64,000 nt of DNA, taken from positions 15,493,286 through 15,557,285 of the forward strand of contig NC_135176.1 of NCBI RefSeq assembly GCF_041146795.1, written 5' to 3'. This DNA is from Maylandia zebra (taxonomy: Eukaryota; Chordata; Actinopteri; Cichliformes; Cichlidae). The notes beneath the pieces were generated by a model that was given only the letters and a program-made list of their open reading frames with translations, did no database searches and was not told the DNA's origin. Numbering within the stretch: position 1 is the stretch's first letter; every line of letters begins with the position of its first letter. Both the position numbers and the translations under genes were made by a program. Of the stretch, positions 38,301 through 50,021 are shown one piece after another.

Positions 38301-41300
38301 GTTCCTCAATTTGAACAACTGAACAGACATTCTTTATTTACATTTTACAGCAAAAAGTCACAAATTACATTGGAAATTACATTTATAAAAAAAACTATAT
38401 TTTAATTACTTGCAAAAAAATAATTTTGCATTATTCTTGTTTCCATTTTGTATGCTGTGTATCAGCTTTATGGCATTTCTGAATTCAGTCAAAAGCGGTG
38501 TATTTGTGCAGTACTTATGCAGTGCATGTGCTTGCTTTTCATGCAGTGTCAGTGGGAATAGGCTCCAGCATCCTTGTGCTGCCGATCTGGATATCTAGCA
38601 AACAGTCTAAACCTCAAAATGACCAAGATAATCTTCTTGTTAACTTTATACAATTATACAATTACAATTAAAATTAATACAATTAAAATAGTAGTTTATG
38701 GTTTAAGTGAAAAAAAACATTAAAAGAATAAAATACTGTAACTTATGCTTGTTTCGTCACTGGCCACGGCACATCTGTTATGTGTTATGTTAAGACTTTC
38801 AGCCCTGCTAACAGAGATGTAAAAGTCCATGTGTGACACATTTGTGTTACCTAAAATGTAAACTGTATGCATTTTATTGGCAGATTTAAATGTATTTATT
38901 TATTTATTTAAGTCTGTGGATCCCTCACTCTTTTCAGGAGGAAAAGAAGCAATTTGACAAAGAAACAGAACGGTACTACTCTGTCCTGGAGAAACACCTC
39001 AGTCTGTCTTCCAAAAAGAAGGAGTCCCAGCTGCAAGAGGTAAAACTCTACATAAGTTGTTACATATAAATAAAGCGTAAACATTAAATACACTAAACAC
39101 TGTGTGGTGTTTCTGCTGTATCTGTTGCAGGCTGACTCACAGATGAGTAAAGACAGGCAGATTTTTTATGATGCGTCTCTCCAGTATGTCTTCAAGATCC
39201 AAGAAGTGCAGGAGAGAAAGAAGTTTGAATTTGTAGAGCCGGTGAGTTCACATAACACAAGTGCCATAGAAATTTCACTTTTCGTAACACGAAACACGAT
39301 GAAATCATTATCAGGTATTTGCTTCCTGTGTCGAGTTGCCAGTTCACACTTTACTTTTTGCTCTGATCAGTAGAGGGAAAACCTAGTCACCAGTGCGACA
39401 TCGCAGGAAAATATTAAGTAATGAGTCTCTTCTGTGTCATAAACATCAAGTAATAAAATTTCAGTTTTAAAGTAAAAAGAAAGTCGTTTTCTGAAAAGTA
39501 TACATTACACGGAGTGTTTGCCCAGTGATAAACATGTTTAATGATACATATCAGTAGAGCCCACTTCCTGTTGCTGTAACAGCACTTCCTGCACTGAGAT
39601 TTTTCTGGCAGACAGAAAAGGAAACTCTTTGTTGTAAGGTAAACAAGGGCAGCAAACCAAACAACAGACAGAGATAGAGAGGTTTTCTCCAGCTGAAGTT
39701 ATTTTGGATTGATTGAGCCGATGACTGACAATCATTCTTTTGTAATCCTCTCATTATACTCTTCACTCCCAAGCCCCCAGCTAACATTTTCCTGTGCCTC
39801 TACTCTCCAGCTTTTAGCCTTCCTTCAGGGGTTGTTTACATTTTACCATGAGGGATACGAGTTGGCCTCTGAGTTTGAACCCTATAAGCAGCAGCTTCAG
39901 TTTAATCTGCAAAATGTAAGTGATTGTTAACTGCATATGTTTTGAATAACATCTGGAGCCTTTAATGCTTACTTGTTTATGATGTGTTTTGTCTGATTTA
40001 TTTACATTTTAGGCATTAATTAAATTATATTACAGACAAGGTTTAGATCCATCTGGCACTATATAACTATTATGAAAGTGAAAGTGATCTAAATAGGCTC
40101 TCTTTAATCAATTATTTCCAGACTGCAAAAATGTACTGGGCCCCGTAAACTTTTTTAGACTTTTAAGTTTGTTTGTAAGGTCTTTTAAATTATATCTACT
40201 GCTACTTCTCTATCAGGTGAAAACCTGTGTGTCTTTTTTATTTTTTAAAGCTGGATTTTTTTTAAATGCAAATATAAAGTCAGTCCACTGCTTTGAATAA
40301 TATATAAGAGAAAATGAGCTCAGATTAACAAAGAAACTCTTGTAGTAATGTAGACTAGATGAAGAAACCATTTCCTGACTACATTGTTTAAAGATTTGTA
40401 TACTTAATGACCATCAAGCAAGTCTCATTCTATTGTGGTTTCCTGTACAAATTATGCATGTGTTTGTTATTAAGGCTCGCAATAACTTTGAAAGTACACG
40501 CGCCGAGGTTGAGAGGTTGATGAAGAGGATCAGATCTGCAGAAGAGGACTTCAAAGCGCCCAGCTGCTTTACCATGGAGGGATATCTGTATATACAGGAG
40601 AAACGTAAGACATGCAACTCTTATACTTTGTCCTCTCCCTTATTCTTAGAAGATCCTAGACTCACATTCAAACTGAAAACATTCACGTTCAGCTCCATGA
40701 AAATGTGTATTCTATCTATTATGTAGGTCCACTGGGAAGTGTGTGGACCAGATACTACTGTACTTATGAAAGGAGCTCCAAGATGTTCACCATGAGCAAC
40801 ACAGAGATCAGACCAGCCAGCAGACAGGTGAGGAAACCCACACCGTGTTTTTACACGTTTTAGCCCATTTACTACCAAACATGGTCATCAGACGCTTCTG
40901 CACTGGGCTCACTTTCCAATTTTGAAACTACTTCGGTGTGGTCTGTGATTTCTGACAGCTCAGCTCTGACATATAAGGTTTAGGCATCACAGCTCTTTAC
41001 TTGAATGTCCACCAGCACTGCTTTGAAAACATCCTTCCTCCTGCACACACCAAGATAAGATATACTTTATTTATCCCAAAAGTTAGGAAATGCCTTTGTT
41101 ATAACAGACAAAAATTAAAAATAAGTGTGTACTAAAATAGCTTAAGTTGAATAAATACAGCCAAAAAGAATGTTAAAAAATTAAAGGAGCCAAATAATTA
41201 AAACGAAATAAAACAAGCAGGGAACTCAATAATTTGAAATCTGTGTAATAAAACTAAAATAATTTGTTACTAAAACATTTACAAAAACATGAAGCTGTGA

Positions 41301-44300
41301 AAGCTACTTATTTGTAGTATTTTGGCAAAGACTGAAAAGTAGGACTTGCAAAAGCACAAATATGGTACTAAAAGGATTGAGCAGTAATATTTATTGACTA
41401 TACCAAAAGCTCAAACTTTGTCAGATGCATTATTAGGCTATAATAGCACATACTGAAAGCACATTTCCTTGTTAACAGAACGGCGTGGTGCACAATACAC
41501 CAGAGATGTTTAGGCTGCGCTCGTGCGTTCGAAGGAAGACCGATTCAATAGACAAACGCTTCTGCTTCGACATCGAGGTGGTGGAGAGGTGAGATGAAAA
41601 CAAAACCAAGAGATTATTTGTGAACTGAATAAACAGAGATTTTGCTGCCGGAGTTTTCTTAGCTAAAATAACCTCCCTTTCACTGCAGACAGGGTGTGAT
41701 CACCCTGCAGGCGCTTTCAGAGGCCAACAGACGGCTGTGGATGGAGGCAATGGATGGGAAGGAGCCTGTATGAAAATATCCACTATTAATAACTTACCAA
41801 TGGAAGGGGTTTCAAGGATAGCTCACCTAGATATATTATTATACTCATATTCTTGCTCTTGCACTAAATAACCTTTTGTCCTTCTTTGTTCAGATATACA
41901 CTCTGCCATCATTGCTCAGTAAAAAAGAAGAGAGTAAGTGCTGAAAAGCTTTGTATTCAATTCTCTGTTTATTACCATCTTAGAGCATGTGTGTCGGAGT
42001 GCCTCAGAGATTTACTTGATCTTGTGTTTGTGATTTACAGCATTTCTAAATGAGGCAGGCTTCAAATTTGTTAAGAAGTGTATCGAGCTGGTTGAAGCGA
42101 GAGGTATTCCTCATCCTTAAAATGTTCATGTGGGAAAAATTGAATTCTTTTGAGAGCTTATTGTGAAATATATGTTAAAACCTGCAGGCATTACAACTCT
42201 TGGACTCTACAGGACAGGAGGAGTGAATTCTAAGGTCCAGCGGTTGATGACGAGTGTGTTTGGTGAGATACGCCCTGTTATTCCTGTGCATAGGGAAGAT
42301 TTATTCCACTCCAAAGATTATCAGGTATATTTAAAAGTCTGTTATTCACAGCTTCTACAGCTGCCTCTGACATGCAGCTGGAGGCAGATGCCTGGGACAC
42401 CAAGACCATAACTAGTGGCCTCAAGGATTACTTCAGGTAGCAAAAAGCTCCTTTTTATTAGTTATGCACCTCATGAATTATACATTTCTCATTTCTATCA
42501 TTCTGTGTGTGCAGGTGCCTGGCAGAACCACTGCTGACTTACAGGCTGCATAAAGACTTCATCAGGGCTGCAAGTAAAATCTTACCGCCTCTTTATATTA
42601 CAGAGTACAGCCTGAGAGACAACATTTTAGAAGTATTTAGATTGAAACTGTCACTTCACGTATTGTATGTGATGTAAACAGAAGCAAATCACATCCCTCC
42701 CTGTGTACCCTGTGCTTGTTTAAAGGATATGATGAGCTGAACCACAGAGTGAGAGCCATTCATGCTCTTGTACACAAGTTACCAGAAAAAAACAGAACAA
42801 TGTTGGACCTCTTAACCAACCATCTCCTTAAGTATGCACATTTTGATTTCATAATGCTTTGTTTGATATTTTTTCTGTTTGTTTGCCATAAATAAAACTG
42901 CCCACTGTTTGCGTGTCTGTGTGTGTGCAGGGTGTCCTCTCACAGCAACGAAAATATGATGACTGTGTCCAACCTGGGAATGATCTTCGGTCCCACTTTG
43001 ATGAGGTCCCAGGAGGAGACAGTGGCTGCTATGATGAACATCAAGTTTCAGAACATTGTGGTGGAGATTATTATTGAAAACCATGACAAGGTGCGCTTAC
43101 AGAGACGTACACCAACGCTTTAATGCACACACACACACAAACACACACACACACTTAATGTAAGTGTATACTCTGCACTTAGATCTTCAGTGAGGCCCCA
43201 GACCTGTCAGTGCCGTTGCCTCAGGCTCCATCCTCTCGGTCGACTCCCCGCAGGAGCAAGGCCATCTGTCTGTCATCTGGAAAGAGACGAGCCCGCCTTT
43301 ACCCTCCTGCTCTCTGCCTGGCAGACAATGACAGTGAGTCTCAGTATCTAAACACATGAAGTCAAACATTTTGCTCAAATACAAATGGAAGCAACTACAT
43401 ATCCATTTTCTGCTGCTTCGAGAGAAGATAATAGAAGAATGCCTCTCATTTTGATGGATCCAATCAGCTGTTTGCAGTGTTTGCAAATTATTTTGTTTTT
43501 AAAAGACCATATCTGTAAGTTGACACCCGTTCTCCTAAAAACTGCATCTCATTAATGCCAAAATATCTCCACAGAATTAAATGTAACCTTTAAAGTCCAA
43601 ATGAAATAATTGCCAGAAAATTGTGCTTTTTTTAAACAAAAAAGGAGTGTTTATTTAAACTTCTGATGAGATAAAAACAAACAGTAATTATTAATTGCAT
43701 ATATGAGTTTTAGTTTGTGTCATATTTGCAGTTTATTTCTTAAAATGTACAGTGCAATTTATTGCTCTTTTTCAGGGGTGGAGGAGTAGTGTCATTGATA
43801 AGTGGGTGACCATCAGTTTCCTCTCACTTTAAATTATAAACCACTTAATATCTCATTTAAAAAGTGCTATATGAATAACATAAATACACACATTATTAAA
43901 TTATGGCTGATGTCGAAAACATTTTGAGCGTTCTTACTGGTAAATCTGGTATTAAAGCATGAACCAAGAAATTTTTTTTCAAAGAGTTTTAGCTGCATTA
44001 CTAGAATAAGTCAGTGAGAAAGTGAGATGACAGGCTAATGCATTAATATTTCGAAAGTCTTATTTGAAGGGTTTGTTTCCATTTCTCCTTCTAGGTGATA
44101 CATTCAGTAGCAGCTCCAGCACGACTCCGATGGGCAGCCAGGAGTCTCTGTCCTCACACTCCTCTGAAAAGAACGGATTGTCTCAAACTTCACCTCCGTC
44201 CTCTCCTGCTGCTGAGCCCAGCTCACCCTCGTCAAAACAATCCTCTCCTGCTGCAGCTTCCTCTTGCTCACTGCCACAAAACGGTAAAGGTCAGAAACCC

Positions 44301-47300
44301 CCGACAGACAGTGCCTCCTCCCCCCACCTCCTGCCTTCTGCATCCTGGACATCCACTCAGCTCACTCCAACTCAGCAGACGTCCTCTGTCTCCTCCTCCA
44401 CATCCTCTTTACTTTCTGCTGTGGAGAAGTCTATCAAAAGGAACTCAGTTGACTCCTTGGCTTCTGGGAAAGAGTCAAGATCTCCCTCCAGAGCCTCCAC
44501 ATCCACCTCCTCCGCCCAGAACTCGTCAGTAGAGCGCGCCTCCTCGCTCAGGGAGGCTGGACCAGTTCAGAGGGTGGCGTCTGTCTCCTCTCTGAAAAGC
44601 ACCCATTCGGTGGATGGAAGAAATGCACCCAGTGTCACTGTCACAGACACCAAAGTGTCCGATTCTACCTCTCCTCGGCAGCTTAGAACTGCTTACAGAA
44701 CTGCCTCCTCCTCATCGTCCTCCTCCTCTTCACTGTTTCCCTACCGGCTTTCCACGTCTTCCTCTCTCACCTCCCTACACATCTCTGAGGGTGCGTAACT
44801 CTGTTCACCTGCTCAGCCTTTTGCAGAAATGCAAAATCGAAGCTGTAGTTTAAAGATAAACTATAAATACGAGTCCCTTGTTTGCTTCTGATTTCTTGTG
44901 TGGCTTGTCGCAGATTACAAAAGCTGTCACGGATCGGTGCAGAGTCTCATGTCGCTGGACCCACAGGAGGCTACGCACATGCGTAAAAGTTCACGCATCC
45001 GCTGTGGCTCTGATCTGACCTCGAAACACTCTGTGTCCAGCAATGGTTATCAGAGACCTGGATCACTGTGAGTGCCTGTAAAATGATTTAATATCAAGGT
45101 GGTCTAACCGCACAGTTTTACCTTTGAACCAAAAGCTCAGGAGAAAATCAGGCTGCATGGCTGACTGAAGAAACAGCTGCTGGCTTAACCCTCCTGCCAT
45201 CCTTTAAAAAACTCACACCCATCACCCTAGGGACCATTCTCAGCCACGCCATAAAAAGACCATATATCCATATTTTATTCCACTTTAAATTAGCCAACCT
45301 TGTAAAACTACTTCTCCCTGAAATATTCATGTAAAGTTTTAATTATATTTTCGTTGTTTTAACCCTTCAAATCCCAGTGTTATTACATGAGCGCCCTGTG
45401 TTATAAGCCCCAAAAACCAAAAAACGAAACTAAATATTTCCACAAAAAACCAGTTGAAGTAATATGTGATTGTCATTATAAGTAGGCCTTTAGATGGACC
45501 AAAGATTGGCACCAACATACATTTTGACCTGCCATTATTTTTTTTGCATTTTTTTTGCAATTTAAAAATTAAAACTTCAAGGCCCTGAGTCTTCATTGAC
45601 ATCCAAGAAAAGAAGAAAAAATAAAATCATATGATGATAATTTGGGGTTGAAAAATAGCGTTTATAATGGAAGTCAATGGGCAGAAAATGGTCCCCAGGG
45701 TGATGGGTGTGGGGATTTCTGCTGCTCAGCCATTTTAGGCTGATTTAAGGAATTCACACTGGAATATTAACATTGACAGGTAAAAACTATCCTGTGGCAA
45801 GTTTGGTTATATTCCACTGAACACAGTGGAAATGGCAGCCATTTAACACATAGCAGTGGCACAAAAAGGTCCCAAGAAGGCAGGAAGGTTAAAGAATATT
45901 TCAAAGTAACAATCAATGCTGTGGATTGCGCTTGTTGGCTTTAAATTAAAGTTTCTTAGAGTATTTTCTTTCTTGTCTGGGCTGAGGAACAGCCTGAATC
46001 ATTTATTAAAATTATTAAAATGACAGTTTAGCTGCTTGTTATTAGATGGTGCTCTCAACCCAGACCTGGTCACTTATTGACCCTCAATTAAAGATGGAAA
46101 TTATCTCAGGAAATGTTTTTCAAGTTACGTACCGCAGATGATAGTTTTGTGTTTGTGTGTGACAGATTATCAGCGAGACTGCCGCAGCGCGAAAGTTCAA
46201 TATTCTCCTCAGCGTTAGACGTGTGTTCCACTGGAAGGTATATTAACTTTGAGGTTTCTCTACTTTTTAAGCTGCCACATCTTTGCACACAAAAACTCCC
46301 CTTTACTGACTTTGACTTTAAATTATTTTTTGTTTTCTTAGGGACGCTAAAGCTCTTTACTCCTGTGAAGCAGAACACAGCCATGAACTCAGTTTTCCAC
46401 AGGGGGCGCTGTTCTCAAATGGTAAGATTAAATCCGCTGAGGGAGCACTGGCTCTGTTTACTACTAGTATAACAATGATATCGGTACCTGGATAACATGT
46501 GGCATCTGCTCCACGGGCCAGCTGGTATTGAGATGTTTTTGTGTTTTCTCGAGTGTGCATACACTGTGATGTCATTTCATGCAACAAATCAGTTAGGTGA
46601 GACTGGGTAAGGCCTAGTTTAAGGTTCATTTATGTGTCTCTTCACCTACACATAGAGAAGGATTATGGCAGGGGTGTCGAACTCCAGGCCTCGAGGGCCG
46701 GTGTCCTGCAGGTTTTAGATATCACCCTAGGTCAACACACCTGAATCAAGTGATCAGTTCATCACCAGGCTTCTGGAGAACTTCAGGACACATTGAGGAG
46801 GTAATTTAGCCATTTAAATCAGCTGTGTTGGATCAAGGAAACATCTAAAACCTGCAGGACACCGGCCCTTGAGGCCTGGAGTTCGACACCTGTGGATTAT
46901 GGGAATCCAACCAACAGGTTGATAAAGCTGTGTTTAGGTCAAAAGCTAAGCAGTTATGTTTGACAGGTACAAGAAGACTGGTTGAAAGACTTGCACGTTA
47001 TTTAAAAAAGCCTGAACAACATTAGCCTCAAGCTTCTTTATACTGCCATCAAATGGCAGCAGGCAGCTTTAACATGTACAGCTACAAAGCTCTGCATAGC
47101 GGCTAGGAACACTTACGTATTACTAAACTTGCCTCTTAAAGGCTCCTGTTCCATTGGCGAGCTAACATCACTGCTTCTACCTGAAGCTTCTGTTGGACTT
47201 GTTCGTTTGTTCTTGCTCATCTCTACACAGACTGAATCTCAGTATCAGGTGTTCAGGGGTGTTTTAAGCTGTGTTTTGTTCATTCATAAAACTAGCTCAG

Positions 47301-47716
47301 ACAATTGACCTACATTACAGCATTGTAGCTCATTGAACTTTAATTACATATCTTTGCTGTTTTGTGAGTATTAAAAAGCATTACTCATTGTTCATTGTTG
47401 AAAGGTTCATTAGAAACGTCATGATCTGGACTAAAATTTAGCATGAGGGTCACTGGATCTTGTAAAGTTTGTGCCATCCTAACATAACAGCAGTTCTTCA
47501 GCTTGAGTTGTAGGTTGTAGAGAGCAAGGTTATGGGTGTCTGTGTAAGTCATCATATGAAATGTGAGTGGTTTACGAGGGTCTTTGTCTCGACTTGCTGA
47601 GTTTAACGGATCTGTTTGTGTCTGCAGTGTGCCCGTCGGTGGAACCAGGATGGCTTCAAGCAACATACAATGGCAGAACAGGCCTGGTACCTGAAAACTA
47701 CATCACGTACATGTGA
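29328..47716 (+). CDS. arhgap42: arhgap42 (GRAF3) Rho GTPase-activating protein
   Basis: Accelerates GTP hydrolysis by RhoA-type GTPases and senses membrane curvature; mammalian GRAF3 limits RhoA in vascular smooth muscle (known). Exons: 29328–29481, 32072–32167, 32262–32323, 36521–36592, 38938–39039, 39131–39241, 39811–39915, 40475–40604, 40727–40827, 41479–41588, 41689–41767, 41894–41933, 42041–42103, 42188–42262, 42361–42436, 42515–42573, 42726–42831, 42931–43090, 43183–43333, 44095–44790, 44914–45067, 46166–46237, 46342–46421, 47628–47716. All phases join to 980 codons plus stop. BAR about 1–234, PH 265–374, RhoGAP 385–567 with arginine finger in [13 protein letters not shown], Ser/Pro-rich 568–925, SH3 926–980 ([11 protein letters not shown] to [11 protein letters not shown]). 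The start [18 protein letters not shown] favours ARHGAP42 over ARHGAP26 and ARHGAP10. Longer than human ARHGAP42 (about 874 aa), mainly through exon 20. Confidence 0.95.
29482..32071 (+). other. arhgap42 intron 1
   Basis: About 2.6 kb, GTAAGT to CAG. AT-rich; I see no conserved exon and no well-bounded mobile element in it. Confidence 0.6.
32992..34302. mobile_element. hAT-type element with 8-bp target duplication, interrupted by piggyBac
   Basis: Inverted ends TAGGGCTGCTCGATTA (from 32992) and TAATTGAGCAGCCCTA (to 34302) are flanked by the 8-bp direct repeat TTAGTTAC (32984–32991 and 34303–34310). The 8-bp duplication and end sequence fit a non-autonomous hAT element. No transposase frame is present. 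A piggyBac-like insertion splits it at 33078–33973, and a fragment of another fish repeat (GCGCCACGGACC wording, about 34,129–34,230) lies in its right part. Confidence 0.8.
33078..33973. mobile_element. piggyBac-like non-autonomous element (nested)
   Basis: Starts CCCTTTAAGACC and ends ATTTAAAGGG, flanked on both sides by TTAA (33074–33077 and 33974–33977), the obligatory piggyBac target site. About 896 bp, with no intact transposase. It lies inside the hAT element, so it inserted later. Confidence 0.8.
35417..35986. mobile_element. Degenerate Tc1/mariner-like element, copy 1
   Basis: Begins with GTGCAAAAGTCTTGAGCCAC and ends with an imperfect inverted copy (GGCTTGAGGCTTTGGCAGAG). The minus strand holds a short open remnant (35547–35771) starting [12 protein letters not shown], reminiscent of the MDWPxQSPDLNP motif of Tc1-type transposases. 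An A17-like run sits near 35491–35508. Lies in arhgap42 intron 3. Two relatives occur in this window (48.4–49.8 kb and 60.2–61.1 kb). Confidence 0.55.
37320..37830. repeat. Dispersed teleost repeat, transposon-derived
   Basis: Contains GGCATTGTCTTGCTGAAATA, AAAACCTTCAGCATTGACGG and GCCCAGAGAAGATGGTGGTG in an order typical of a very common fish interspersed repeat. Lies in arhgap42 intron 4 (36593–38937). Family name not certain; recognised from memory. Confidence 0.55.
37900..38105. repeat. LINE-like fragment
   Basis: Wording such as AAGGCAGAGCTAAAGTCAAT and GGTGCTCCAGGTGCGACAGG recalls a repeat seen in many fish introns. It directly follows the previous repeat. Weakly supported. Confidence 0.35.
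43127..43154. repeat. (AC)n microsatellite
   Basis: Interrupted AC run in arhgap42 intron 18, close after the exon donor. Confidence 0.85.
44095..44790 (+). other. arhgap42: Serine/proline-rich arhgap42 exon 20
   Basis: A 696-bp exon (232 codons) dominated by Ser, Pro and Thr. It contains [17 protein letters not shown], the conserved opening of the linker before the SH3 domain in this family, and ends in a run of serine codons (about 44,700–44,760). The region is probably disordered and phosphorylated (inference). Confidence 0.85.
45189..45888. mobile_element. piggyBac-like MITE
   Basis: Ends CCCTCCTGCCATCC and AAGGCAGGAAGG are imperfect inverted repeats flanked by TTAA at 45185–45188 and 45889–45892. 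Internally it has a second inverted pair (CATCACCCTAGGGACCATT near the left end, and its counterpart near 45,690–45,710). No transposase. In arhgap42 intron 21. Confidence 0.75.
46669..46894. mobile_element. hAT-type MITE with 8-bp target duplication
   Basis: A 226-bp element, starting CAGGGGTGTCGAACTCCAGG and ending in its imperfect inverse, with inverted arms of over 50 bp. It is flanked by the perfect 8-bp direct repeat GATTATGG (46661–46668 and 46895–46902). In arhgap42 intron 23. Confidence 0.85.
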
Positions 47717-48205
47717 TGTTCCTGATCATGTCACCACATCACTGAAACATGGATTTTACTTGGACTTTGCTGATCTCCAGTGCATAAAGTTCTGCTTTGT
47801 GCTGCTGATTAAAGATATAATATATTTATCATGTAACTGTGACTCTTATCACTGACTACTGTGGCAGGATATGAACAATATGTATACTGTATGTAACCAT
47901 GTTATGCTTTATTAACCATCTTATCATACACTAGATGGTAATATTTGACTAATGTCTGATCGTTTCTACTAATCGCCATTATCAGCTCCTTTTTTGAGGA
48001 TGCCACCTTTAGATTAAATGTGTCAAATAGGTACATGGAAACAGTGTTTTTCTATCAGTTTTGGTAATTTATATGTTTAATTAAAACTACGTTAAGATTA
48101 GAAATGAAGTGTTCACACCACTGTGCCTTAAAACTGTATGAACTGCTGGTCTGAATCCTGCCAAAACATCTTTTTTTCCTGCTGGCTCAGTCAGTTTGCT
48201 GTTTT

Positions 48206-48211
48206 AATAAA
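48206..48211 (+). terminator. Polyadenylation signal of arhgap42 (first candidate)
   Basis: AATAAA about 490 bp after the arhgap42 stop. A second AATAAA is at 48363–48368. Either could end the transcript. Confidence 0.5.
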
Positions 48212-48427
48212 TACTTTTGCTAAAAAATAAGGTTTAATCTGTAGATTGAGGTGACACTTATTATTACAATGCATGTTTCTTATTTTGCATTTTCAGTTTA
48301 CCAGGTTTTGATTATGTACTACTTTTAATAACTATTGTCTTGATAGCTTTAAGTATATTTTTAATAAATGTGTAGGAAATAAGAAATGTAAATTATATCG
48401 ACACAAAAGGAAACTTGTGTATCTGCA

Positions 48428-49781
48428 ACACTGTGCAAAAGTCTTGAGCCATCCTTCAGTTCTTTATATTTTACTGGGAAAAATAGGAATAGGTTCGATG
48501 AGATGTGTGCAAACTTGCATGTAAATATTGAGTCATTGGCAAAAACAGAGTTTGTACTAATAAGCTTGAAAGTTAATATTTGGTACAGACACCTTTATTC
48601 TTCAACATAGCCTGACCTCTTGTATTCTTCAGGAATAGAAGACTGCTTAAATAGCCAAAGCTTGTCTTCGGATGTTGCTGCCTTTTGTTCCATTCTCTGT
48701 CATGATGATCCCACAGTAGTTCAATAATGCACCATCACTGATAGTGTTCCATTGTGTGTGTTTTTATTCAAGTATGATTTTTCTGCATTTCTAGTGTGTT
48801 TGTCATGTCATTCTAATCTAGTCAGATGCTTTCCAGATGGTACTGCATTGTGGATCAAATGATGATGATGACCTTTCTGTGTTCATGTTTCAGTCAGTGC
48901 TGACAAGATCTCGAACACCTATGGCTGAAATGCAATCAGAAACCATGACAGAGTATCAACCATGTGCAACAGATGGCTGTAGACACTCAATGGTGTGCCC
49001 CTCTCCTGATATCCTCAAACATAGTGAATCAAAAACTTCCAATTTGAATTCATCACTTCATAAGACCTGTTCCCGCTGATTTTCCGTTCAGTTCTTGTGC
49101 AACTTGGCATACCTCAGCCTTTTCTCCCTTATTTCCCTTCCTTAAGAATGGCTTCTTGACAGCCACCCTTACACTGAGACCATTTTCCTCTACTTCATTG
49201 AACAGTAATAGATTGACTGAAAGGCCAGATGCATCACTCAGGTCCTGTCAGGTCTTTGCTGATTTTATTTTTCATTTGTGCTGTCGATAATTTATAGATC
49301 TGCCACTTCTTCTTTTGACCCTCACCTGTCCGGTTTCCTGCCCATTGGAGATTTTGAGGATATACTGCACACCATGCCAAGATATCCCAGTTTTTTTTAC
49401 GAATATATCTTTTAGGAATCACATTGTTGGTGCAAAAGTACCATTTCATGCCTGTCAAACTGTTATCGTTGGCTTTTTTTGTAGATTTGATTAAGGAAAA
49501 CAATTGACTGCTACTAACAAAATGCCTAAATGTACAATTTAAATGTATTCTTTGCTATGTTGAATTAGATTTATAACTCATAGATCAGGGTTAAATGGCA
49601 TGAAAATGGTCATGTACAAGGACTGGACTGAAAAATTAGTGAAATGAAATGAAAAACTTTGAAAGAGCTTCAGAAAGCTGGAGAACTATTGATTAAGACC
49701 AGCTTAAAAATTACAATAAGGTCTGACCACCTGGAAGCAAAATATGAAGAAATGATAGGTAGTGAGTTTTGGACAGTACTC
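48428..49781. mobile_element. Degenerate Tc1/mariner-like element, copy 2
   Basis: Opens with TGTGCAAAAGTCTTGAGCCA, the same end as copy 1, and closes near GTGAGTTTTGGACAGTACT, an imperfect inverse. Full-length-like (about 1.35 kb) but with no intact reading frame. It fills most of the space between the converging arhgap42 and trpc6 genes. A (GT)11 run (49783–49804) abuts its end. Confidence 0.55.
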
Positions 49782-49782
49782 C

Positions 49783-49804
49783 GTGTGTGTGTGTGTGTGT
49801 GTGT
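49783..49804. repeat. (GT)11 microsatellite
   Basis: Uninterrupted GT run next to the right end of Tc1-like copy 2. Confidence 0.9.
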
Positions 49805-50021
49805 GCAGATAAGTATAGAATATTTAAATTGAGTCTGTACTTTACAAAAAAATGTGTATCACACTGTCGGTCACATACATTTGACCTTTTATATTTAATG
49901 TTTATATTCACATACGTGCATTGTCATTTATCGTTAGTAATGTTGTGTCACTATGTATACAGCATCTTTTGACAATGAATAGGCACTTAATCTTTGCGCT
50001 CTTCACTTATGACAGACATTG

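Larger units (their letters stand above)
47717..50021. other. Convergent intergenic region arhgap42 / trpc6
   Basis: Holds the arhgap42 3'UTR with two AATAAA signals, Tc1-like copy 2, a (GT)11 microsatellite and probably the trpc6 3'UTR. No further gene seen. Confidence 0.6.
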
